This document shows positions 19,301 through 25,645 of a stretch of 64,000 nucleotides of DNA, in pieces (positions within the stretch are counted from its first letter, which is position 1; each line of letters opens with the position of its first letter). The position numbers were made by a program, and so were the translations under genes. The DNA lies in contig NZ_CP009520.1 of the NCBI RefSeq assembly GCF_000969905.1, positions 1,550,001 through 1,614,000 of the forward strand. The letters run 5' to 3'. The stretch comes from Methanosarcina vacuolata Z-761 (GTDB taxonomy: Archaea; Halobacteriota; Methanosarcinia; Methanosarcinales; Methanosarcinaceae). The notes below the pieces were generated by a model that saw only the letters and a program-made list of their open reading frames with translations, did not search any database and had not been told where the DNA came from.

Positions 19301-19547
19301 ACTGAAAATTGAAGAAGAGCTGGGGAACAAAAGCGGAATTGCAGGAACACTGCACAATATAGGAAGAATAAATGAAGAAGAAGGAGAATGTAGTAGTGCT
19401 CTCAGGAATTACTTAATTTCTTATTCAATTTTCGAGCAACTTAATTCGCCTAACAAGGAAATTGTCGCAAAATCTCTTTTAAGACTGCGAGAGAAGATGG
19501 GAGAAGAAGAATTTGATGCCCAATTTGAAAGGCTGGTGAATGAATGA
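16302..19547 (+). CDS. CHAT protease - NB-ARC ATPase - TPR protein (STAND family)
   Basis: A 1081-residue multidomain protein. Residues about 100-380 are a CHAT caspase-like domain with HFTGHG (His243) and LSSCESAKG (Cys287), the expected catalytic dyad. Residues about 415-760 are an NB-ARC STAND ATPase: GFGGIGKT (Lys438), LIIFDNFED (Asp517), LITTRYDF, GGHPWTI, and a winged-helix region around LSKLDEDAKKLLLCAS. About 848-1010 are four 40-residue TPR units plus a degenerate fifth (GNYEEALEKYNQALKIEEEL type). In STAND proteins, ligand binding to the repeats drives ATP-dependent assembly and activates the effector, here a predicted cysteine protease. The start is GTG at 16302 or TTG at 16311. 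Its stop overlaps the next gene by ATGA. Confidence 0.93.
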   Translation: MIFLEYSSLYFQITRSPESSPYTYRASILNDGNVVASNDFELRKDLKLFQMLKSIEKKVTESPEEREKHKENAEALEEKDREEPHVEFGKMLYSKVFSGQLGEYFNKSIKEAQGNGSGLRISLRFGEDVPEISALPWEYLHDDEDFLIRRRNILISRLPAGMKKKKLEPLDSVLRMLVIISGPDDPRISPLNTEKEQEIILEAVDKLQRDQKIKVDFTEDATFENVEGYLNEQDYHIIHFTGHGISIDGKGNLVFENENQKARLIDNKTLSDLFSERGIRLVVLSSCESAKGSNKEAFGDLASMLSRKGIPAVVAMQYSVLDDVATKFAYHFYRAIASGKPVDLALKEARLVMKNLENGNGFDFATPILYLSDCNCVNVGNLKPEPSEFVFKPMMMPDLQVMEKGFVARRKELRLLEKGFKSDVKRAAIIHGFGGIGKTVLATRFALKMGYYFEGTLGIKFTPTTRPEDILNKFNSFLLMKGRPELNQILNQQFPLEVKTALLVNILNQIRFLIIFDNFEDCLNEERNDIENLELKAFIQHLLNNTTRNTKFLITTRYDFDPLDGRLASGIEHISLPELHFPQTNWLMNNFTELADLGIQKKKKIYDVIGGHPWTIGQFSKHAAVQGVDDLLLDLSSLKKELIEFTLLDKSFSKLDEDAKKLLLCASIYEEAVPIEALSWIIGNEKNECPSVVEPLKKLIQWGLISKEQEYDKSVYSEHTIVKDFAQKKLEKDGLNKKELLIRAAKYYENLVSQTASLWDYLKARDYYFQAGDWESANEVVENTSGLLIRWGYIKLAMDLLNDSINTTSGETKTNAEYILATIFHRLGDLKTSFKIYNNIKYKYEEIEDNRGVAAVLHAIGMIHQDQGNYEEALEKYNQALKIEEELGDKSGTATTLHQLGIIHHQQGNYEEAVELYNQSLKMKEELKDKSGIAATLHALGIIHQNQGNYEEALEKYNQALKIEEELGDKSGTATILHQLGIIHHQQGNYEEAVKKYNQSLKIEEELGNKSGIAGTLHNIGRINEEEGECSSALRNYLISYSIFEQLNSPNKEIVAKSLLRLREKMGEEEFDAQFERLVNE
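18865..19350 (+). repeat. Coding TPR array with 240-bp higher-order duplication
   Basis: Period is 120 bp (40 codons). The stretch around 18902-19041 is nearly identical to 19142-19281, with only a rare base change, showing a recent duplication of a two-TPR block. Confidence 0.9.
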
Positions 19548-19753
19548 CTTCTGAACCCATCAAATGTCCTCACTGTGGATATAAGTACCGCACAAATGTA
19601 GACAAAATTGTTGAAGATGGAGAAACTGTTGCAGTACGCTTTGGTTTATCTGATATTAAAAAAGTATTCAGCCGAAGGACTCCAAAAAGCATGTTTATAG
19701 ATCTTGCCTGCCCCAATTGTAAGAAAGAATTTGAATGGGAAGTAAAGGTATGA
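19544..19753 (+). CDS. Small zinc-ribbon protein of the CHAT operon
   Basis: A 69-residue protein with two CxxC pairs: CPHC at residues 8-11 and CPNC near residue 59. It resembles a zinc ribbon with a long loop between the knuckles. Its start overlaps the stop of the CHAT gene (ATGA), and its own stop overlaps the next start the same way, so all three should be translated together in a fixed ratio. It could be an adaptor, a protease substrate or a nucleic-acid-binding partner. No known family is recognised beyond the zinc ribbon. Confidence 0.8.
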   Translation: MTSEPIKCPHCGYKYRTNVDKIVEDGETVAVRFGLSDIKKVFSRRTPKSMFIDLACPNCKKEFEWEVKV

Positions 19754-20208
19754 CTGAAGAGGAAGTTGAAAGCGGGGCTGGTGAAGAAGAGATTCCTTCT
19801 GTTCCCGTTGAGCCTAATCCTTTTTGGAAAAAGAATGCTGAAAAGCTTGTTGGAGAATCTATTTCGGTTGTAGAGGATACAGCAAAACAGTTTGTTGTTG
19901 TCACAGGGCTGCTTCAAGGGATTTATTTTCACGCTATTGCATTTTCAGATATTAAGGGAGAAACATGGTATTCTGTCCTGATTTATATGGCTCCGCTTGT
20001 GCTGTGGCTGCTGAGTTTGATTTTTGCGGTGATGGTACTTCTCAGAAAAAGTTATGAAATTAACATAAATTCAACCAAGGAGTCAAAGGAAATATTCGAG
20101 GAAATGGTGAAAATTAAGTACAGGTATATTCGGATTTCGGGGATTTTCCTGATTTGTAGTTTCGTGGCGCTTGCTGTTGCTTTTTTGCATTACTTCGGCA
20201 TATTTTAA
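19750..20208 (+). CDS. Membrane protein of the CHAT operon
   Basis: About 152 residues from the ATG overlapping the zinc-ribbon stop; an upstream ATG at 19735 lies inside the preceding gene. An acidic N-terminus (MTEEEVESGAGEEEIP) and a soluble stretch precede three probable helices: FVVVTGLLQGIYFHAIAF, an MAPLVLWLLSLIFAVMVLL segment, and IFLICSFVALAVAFLHYF. A charged loop between helices 2 and 3 (SYEININSTKESKEIFEEMV) faces one side. I recognise no family. As the last gene of the operon it could be the membrane effector or the substrate cut by the CHAT protease. That is inference from context only. Confidence 0.75.
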   Translation: MTEEEVESGAGEEEIPSVPVEPNPFWKKNAEKLVGESISVVEDTAKQFVVVTGLLQGIYFHAIAFSDIKGETWYSVLIYMAPLVLWLLSLIFAVMVLLRKSYEININSTKESKEIFEEMVKIKYRYIRISGIFLICSFVALAVAFLHYFGIF

Positions 20209-20346
20209 TTCTTTTTCGATGTTTAACTCTTTTCTTCTACGGAGGGTTTTAGAAAAATATATTTAGTATGTGTTTTAATTATCTGAAAGCCTCTTTGCGA
20301 ACAAATAAATATACAAAACCTTTTACAGGTAGCCTAAGAGATAAAA

Positions 20347-21702
20347 ATGACCGAACTTAAGAAAACGATTTCCTTCACTCGGGGCATGGGGCTTGCAATC
20401 TGCATGCTTATAGGCACAGGGATTCTTGCACTGCCAGGCTTGGCGCTTGATGCAGGCACCGTCTATGAAGCAATCTTCGGCTGGTTCCTTATAGCGATTG
20501 TCGCAGTCCCTCTTATCGAAGTCTGCTCCAGCCTTGGCCTTAAATTTCCTTCAACAGCCGGACTTGCAGGTTATGCTGAAAAGGCTGTTGGGCCCTGGGG
20601 AGGATATGCGGTTTCCTACCTTGTGGGAGGCTCTTTCTTTTTCGGGCTTCCTGCAGTTGCCCTTATAGGCAGCGAATATATGAAGCATCTTTTTCAGTTG
20701 TCAGAAGCAGGAGCAGCCCTTTTTGCGGTTCTGCTTGTAACCCTTATGTTCCTTTCGAACCTGGCTGGAATGAAGGTTATCTCTCTGATCAATTATGCAT
20801 CTCTGGCTGTCCTTTTTCTGCTAATAGGCATGCTTATTGCCTTTAACCTTGATTTTCTGGGCTCGGGCCTCGGGATTGCCAGCGGAGCAATTAGTGGTAA
20901 CGTGCATATAGACCTGCATAACATCTGGAAAGTTGCAGCCCTCCTTTTCTGGGCTTTTATCGGCTGGGAAAACCTCTCTTTTTCCCTGGGGGAAATAAAA
21001 GACCCTGAAAAAAACGTGCCTCGCCTTTACTGGCTGAGTTTTGCCCTTGTAACCTTAATTTACCTTCTGCTTGCCTTAATCAGCACGGGAGCCAGTGTTT
21101 CAGGCGCTTCTCTTCAGGGTGCAGCCGGGCTTTCCGGCCTCGTGCTTTTTACGCCCGGAGGAAAACTGCTCATCTGGCTCATGATAGTAGTTATTTCAGC
21201 AAATGCCTGTTCCTGGAACTTTACTGCAAGCCGCTTACTGTACGCCGGGGGCAGGAAAGGAATTTTTCCTGAGGTTTTCGGAAGGCTTTCAAAAAGGAAT
21301 ATCCCTGTATCCAGCCTGGTTGGGCTGTATGCACTTTCAATTTTCCTGGTTTTCGGAAGTTATCTCTTCAAAATTCCGGTGTCAACCATGATGCTGTTCG
21401 TAAGCCAGAACTACGTTTTCCTCTACGCTTTCATTATAATTGCATACTGGAAAACCGAAAACGGCTGGAAGAGAGGGATTTTTTCGGCTCTTTCACTCGT
21501 ATCCTTGAGTTTTTTGGTCTCAGGGTTTACCTGGAAAGTCGCTTATCCGATCTTTTTGATAGGTTTTGGATATTACAGGTTTCTCAGGAGTACGGATAAA
21601 ATTTCTGCATCCAGACTGCCTGCATCCAAACTGTCTGCATCCAGAAATGAAATTGCGCACTGTGAAGACGTTCAGGAAATCTCTAGTTTGGTCAAGCACT
21701 GA
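20347..21702 (+). CDS. APC-family amino acid permease
   Basis: A 451-residue transporter with about eleven or twelve membrane helices. The N-terminal LAICMLIGTGILALPGLAL segment is the APC-superfamily unwound helix 1 (GxGI(L/F)), followed by FPSTAGLAGYAEKAVGPW and the conserved FWAFIGWENLSF segment. It resembles the YjeH-type subgroup. The substrate cannot be read from sequence. The C-terminus carries a short degenerate repeat (SASRLPASKLSASR) before a His-rich tail. It follows the CHAT operon by 138 bases and has its own AT-rich upstream region. Confidence 0.9.
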   Translation: MTELKKTISFTRGMGLAICMLIGTGILALPGLALDAGTVYEAIFGWFLIAIVAVPLIEVCSSLGLKFPSTAGLAGYAEKAVGPWGGYAVSYLVGGSFFFGLPAVALIGSEYMKHLFQLSEAGAALFAVLLVTLMFLSNLAGMKVISLINYASLAVLFLLIGMLIAFNLDFLGSGLGIASGAISGNVHIDLHNIWKVAALLFWAFIGWENLSFSLGEIKDPEKNVPRLYWLSFALVTLIYLLLALISTGASVSGASLQGAAGLSGLVLFTPGGKLLIWLMIVVISANACSWNFTASRLLYAGGRKGIFPEVFGRLSKRNIPVSSLVGLYALSIFLVFGSYLFKIPVSTMMLFVSQNYVFLYAFIIIAYWKTENGWKRGIFSALSLVSLSFLVSGFTWKVAYPIFLIGFGYYRFLRSTDKISASRLPASKLSASRNEIAHCEDVQEISSLVKH

Positions 21703-22199
21703 ATGATAGGTACTGACGTTAGGTACTGAACATTAAGTACTGAATAATTTAGGGACCTTAAAAATTGTTTGAGATTACCAGTTGTTTAATAACCAGTTGT
21801 TTAAACGCTTTATTCTTGGAAAAATAATTAATTTTAATTTTCCCATCAAAAATACACCATATTTTTGTCTAAAAACGGATTTTACTTAATTAAACTCCAT
21901 TGGTCATCGGTTAAGGAACTTTCTTGCCTGAAAGATATTGATTTTGCATTAGAAGCCGGCCTTAAATTTTGGCCTATTTTCATAAAATCGATACCCTATT
22001 CCAGCTCACGATCTACAAAATTTTTGACAAATGTTGAGAAAATTGACGCAGTTTGTCACGATTCCTCACTTAAACGAAGACGCATGAATCTCTCTTATCA
22101 ATTATAATTAAATAACATAGCTGCATAAAAACAGTTAAAGAAAATTTATACATCGCTTTTTAATAATGACTTTTTGCAGGACTTATAGGGGGGTATTCA
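21703..22199. other. Intergenic region with mobile-element copy C
   Basis: Short degenerate repeats of GGTACTGA type follow the permease stop, then comes element copy C. The rest is AT-rich leader sequence for the HD-domain gene, whose ribosome site is GGGGGG at about 22187. Confidence 0.5.
21898..22086 (+). mobile_element. MITE-like element, family 1, copy C
   Basis: A 189-bp copy starting CATTGGTCATCGGTTAAG and ending CTTAAACGAAGACGCATG. No matching flanking duplication is visible. Confidence 0.85.
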
Positions 22200-23504
22200 A
22201 TGTTAAAGTATATTCATGAATTACGAGATCCAATACACAATTTTATACATTATAGTACAGAGGAAAGAAAAGCAATCGATTCAAGACCTATCCAACGACT
22301 CAGATATATTCACCAACTTGCTTTGACTTACCTTGTCTATCCTGGAGCTACCCATAAAAGATTTGAACATTCGTTAGGAGTAATGGAACTCGCAAGTCGA
22401 GTCTATGATGTTGTTACTGATCCCAATAATATACTCGATGATTCAATAAGAACCATCGTTCCTAAATCTGCCTTTGAACAGCAGTATTGGCGGCGCGCAC
22501 TCCGTATGGCTGCTCTCTTCCATGATGCAGGGCATCTACCCTTTTCGCATGCGGCCGAAAAAGAACTTCTGCCAGAGGGTTGGAACCACGAAAGGATAAC
22601 TGTCGAAATCATCCGCAGTGAGGAAATGAAAAAAATATGGAACGATCTCAAGATTCAAACCGAGGATGTTGTTAAACTAGCAGTAGGAAAAAGACATTGT
22701 AAAGACTACGATTTTACCGCTTGGGAGGCAATCCTTTCCGAAATAATTGTTGGTGATGCTCTTGGAGTAGATAGAATGGACTACCTTTTAAGAGATTCTT
22801 GCCACACTGGCGTAGCTTATGGAAAATTTGATCATTATAGGTTAATTGAAACTATGCGAATCCTTCCAAATAATTATAATGACGGGTCTAAAGAACCTGC
22901 ATTGGGTATTGAAGATGGTGGTTTACATGCAGTTGAAGCTATGCTTCTTGCCAGATACTTCATGTATACCCAATTATATCTTCACCCCGTTAGGCGAATT
23001 TATGACATACATCTGAGAGAGTTCCTTAAAACATGGCTGCAAAATGGAGTTTTCCCCATTGAAATAGAAAAGCATTTACAAATGACAGATAACGAAGTAT
23101 TTGTGGAATTATTTAAAGCCACACGTGATCAAAATCATCGGGGTCACGAACATGCAGAACGAATAGTAAATAGGAACCATTTCAAATTATTGGATAGCAG
23201 AAATCCCGAGGATATCTCTAAAAACCCTGAAGCGCCAAAAGCCATCTTTAATGGATTGTGTAACGTGTTTGGGAAGAAAAACGTGAGTTATGATACATAT
23301 AAACAAGGAGGTGGATATTTCGATTTTCCCGTGTATGTTAAAAATAACAGAAGAACAGTTTCCGCTCGATATATATCTAATGTGTTATCAAAGATACCTA
23401 TTGCTATAGATTTCATATATATAAATCCAGACTGTCGATCAACTGCCACCAAATGGTTAAATGATAATCGCGAACATATTATCAAGCCTTCAGCAGAAGA
23501 ATAG
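22200..23504 (+). CDS. HD-domain phosphohydrolase (YwfO/SAMHD1-like)
   Basis: This 434-residue protein matches the HD dNTP-triphosphohydrolase-like group. It opens with LRDPIHNFIHYSTEERKAID and RPIQRLRYIHQL, followed by the metal-binding set: His57 in FEHSLG, His108-Asp109 in FHDAGHLPFSH, and Asp186 in GDALGVDRMDYLLRDS. SAMHD1 and YwfO-type enzymes hydrolyse dNTPs or act as regulatory phosphohydrolases; the substrate here is unknown. The next gene starts 14 bases downstream. B. subtilis has ywfO beside ywgA (from memory), which supports this as a conserved functional pair. Confidence 0.9.
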   Translation: MLKYIHELRDPIHNFIHYSTEERKAIDSRPIQRLRYIHQLALTYLVYPGATHKRFEHSLGVMELASRVYDVVTDPNNILDDSIRTIVPKSAFEQQYWRRALRMAALFHDAGHLPFSHAAEKELLPEGWNHERITVEIIRSEEMKKIWNDLKIQTEDVVKLAVGKRHCKDYDFTAWEAILSEIIVGDALGVDRMDYLLRDSCHTGVAYGKFDHYRLIETMRILPNNYNDGSKEPALGIEDGGLHAVEAMLLARYFMYTQLYLHPVRRIYDIHLREFLKTWLQNGVFPIEIEKHLQMTDNEVFVELFKATRDQNHRGHEHAERIVNRNHFKLLDSRNPEDISKNPEAPKAIFNGLCNVFGKKNVSYDTYKQGGGYFDFPVYVKNNRRTVSARYISNVLSKIPIAIDFIYINPDCRSTATKWLNDNREHIIKPSAEE

Positions 23505-23517
23505 CGTGTGATATTAA

Positions 23518-24075
23518 ATGAAAAGACTGCAAATAGATGCTGTTTTATTGTCATTAATAGAACATATGGGAAGCAAAGGTAGCTGGTGTGGTGAAGCTCA
23601 TATTCAAAAAGCATGTTATCTACTGGAAGAACTCTTTGGAAATCCATTGGGACTAGAGTTTATCCTTTACAAACATGCTCCTTACTCTTTTGATCTCAGT
23701 GACGAGTTAACAGCTATGAGAGCAGATAATGTTATTGAATTGAGAACAAAAGTTCAGTTTTATGGGTCAAGTCTTCTACCTGCCGAGAACAGCCAGCTTA
23801 TAATAAGTATGTACCCAAAAACAATAAAAAAATTCGAACCCTTAGTAAAATTTATCTCTGAAAATTTTGCATCTTATGGAGTTCCCACACTTGAAAAGAT
23901 ATCAACAGCCCTTTATGTAACTCGAAAGGAAGATACTGATGGAAGCATTGAGGATCGTTCTAGGAGAATTCACAAACTTGAACCTCATGTAACGGTAGAA
24001 GAAGCCTGTGAAGCCATAAAAAACATCGATCTGATTATAGAGGAAGCTAAGGGGATTTCGTTTTCGACTACATAA
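23518..24075 (+). CDS. YwgA/Panacea-like partner of the HD phosphohydrolase
   Basis: A 185-residue soluble protein. The segment HIQKACYLLEELFG...EFILYKHAPYSFDLSDEL resembles the IQK...YLL...F..YGPYS..L signature of YwgA and the wider Panacea (DUF4065-like) fold, in which many members act as antitoxins or chaperone-like regulators (from memory). It is 14 bases after the HD gene on the same strand, so the two are surely co-transcribed. It could control the HD enzyme. The assignment is moderate because similarity is confined to the N-terminal half. Confidence 0.65.
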   Translation: MKRLQIDAVLLSLIEHMGSKGSWCGEAHIQKACYLLEELFGNPLGLEFILYKHAPYSFDLSDELTAMRADNVIELRTKVQFYGSSLLPAENSQLIISMYPKTIKKFEPLVKFISENFASYGVPTLEKISTALYVTRKEDTDGSIEDRSRRIHKLEPHVTVEEACEAIKNIDLIIEEAKGISFSTT

Positions 24076-24412
24076 CGTTTCTATCACGTTTTTTGAATAT
24101 TACTTTTAATCATTTTATCGCTTAGATTTCTAGTCCAAATATATACATCTGCGAAAAATCTTGGAACCTATCTTGACTTGTCAGATTAGACAATTACTCC
24201 AATCGCTGGTATCGATTTCACTACGAACGATATCTTTGGCATACTAGATCTAATGATGATGCTTTACCTTGCAATGCGATATAGTCAAGTTATGTATATA
24301 CCTAATCCAAATTGATACAATACAATTCGATAATGGGCTCTTGAATTGATCGGCTTTTAGTATATTTAGTATATATAGATATATTCTCGACTGCTCGTCA
24401 TCTTTGGTAAAC
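24076..24412. other. Intergenic region, nothing recognised
   Basis: About 340 AT-rich bases between convergent genes. No open frame, repeat or stable stem stands out. Confidence 0.5.
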
Positions 24413-25012
24413 TCATTTTTTCCGACAAACTAGTTCACCATTTTTAAGTGGGATAAGTACTGCATCGACTCGGTGGTCATCATACACACAGTCAAGAAAT
24501 GGCTTGAGCGTATCAGCGTGGCTTATCACATTGTCAGCTATCAATATGCCACCTCTAACCATTTTAGGTATGATTTCCTCATAACAGTTAAGATAATACT
24601 CTTTCTCGCAATCTAAGAAACAAAAAGATATTCCAGAATATTGGCTTATTAAGTATCTAGCATCTCCATGTACGAGTTCTACGATGTCCTCTAGTCCAGC
24701 TTTTGAGAAAGTTTCACGTGCCAATTTCACTTTCTCTTCCAGTATTTCGAAAGTGATTAATTTACGATTTGTTTCTATACAAGCGAGTGCAAGCCACATG
24801 GATGAATAACCTGCACTTGTACCTATCTCCATAGCTATCCCGTCAGGGGAAACGGCTAGCATGAGTGCAATAAACTTGCCAGTTTCAGGTGGGATCTGTC
24901 TTAACCTTTATGATTTCGGTGTTCCATCAGTTCTATCTTCTTTATCGATAAGCTCAAGGTAATTCATTCGTTCCTTCATAAGGTCAGGTATTTCATGGAA
25001 CATAGTCGTCAT
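24413..25012 (-). pseudogene. O-methyltransferase-like gene with an in-frame stop
   Basis: The frame from the ATG at 25012 reads [20 protein letters not shown] and continues to codon 34, where a TAA at 24908-24910 interrupts it. The same frame resumes with RLRQIPPETGKFIAL and then a SAM-dependent methyltransferase of the class I O-methyltransferase (caffeoyl-CoA/TrmR-like) type: AMEIGTSAGYSS for SAM binding, VHGDA, FCFLDCEKEYY and IADNV. Without the stop the protein would be 199 residues, a normal length for the family. A truncated protein could start at the ATG at 24862, but it would lack the N-terminal helices. The stop is TAA, so pyrrolysine readthrough does not apply. Confidence 0.75.
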
Positions 25013-25645
25013 CTTACTATCAGTTTTTAATTTTTTATAAATCGTTGTCTATATAAAGCTTTTCGAAAAGATAGTAATGCCATAATTAGAAAGTTACAAG
25101 AATCCAGGTTCAGTTATTTAAGGCGTTATTCTTTCAAAAGTTAAAATTCTTTAAAATTAAGGTTATTGAACTTGTTTTTCACCATATTATATTCGGTGTT
25201 TAAAAGGAAAAACTATAAAACCCTAAATATCAAATTAGAGACAATTAATTCTTTAGTCGTCCAGTTTACATGGTTGACATTATCCTGATTAAATATTCAG
25301 TATGCCACATAGTTGCGTTTTGTGCAAGGAATGCAAGTAAGCTCCATTTGCACTGAGTTTCAAAACAAAAAGAACCTGAAAACTACTTTACGAGCATTTG
25401 AAAATAATATCAACCAGATAATAGGGAACAACCGGTTTCCTGGGTCAAATTAAGTATTTATCCGGCTGGCGAGCCGGCTCTGTCCTGCAAGGCGAAGAAG
25501 AGAAAAACAAAAGATTCCTGCCTCTTGATGTTCGCTTGATGGTCGTTTGATGGTCGCCTGATGGTCTCTTGGTGCTCTGAATAATATCAATCACCGGGTT
25601 AGAAACCATCAGTGCGGAAGCCATCAGTTGTCAGGAAACCTCATG
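25013..25645. other. Intergenic region with short repeats
   Basis: About 630 bases. It contains a perfect CCGGCT-GGCG-AGCCGG stem at 25462-25477 and the 11-bp array at 25524-25578. Otherwise it is AT-rich without a gene. Confidence 0.5.
25524..25578. repeat. 11-bp degenerate tandem repeat, five copies
   Basis: Units of the type CTTGATGGTCG, the last two degenerate. Confidence 0.8.
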
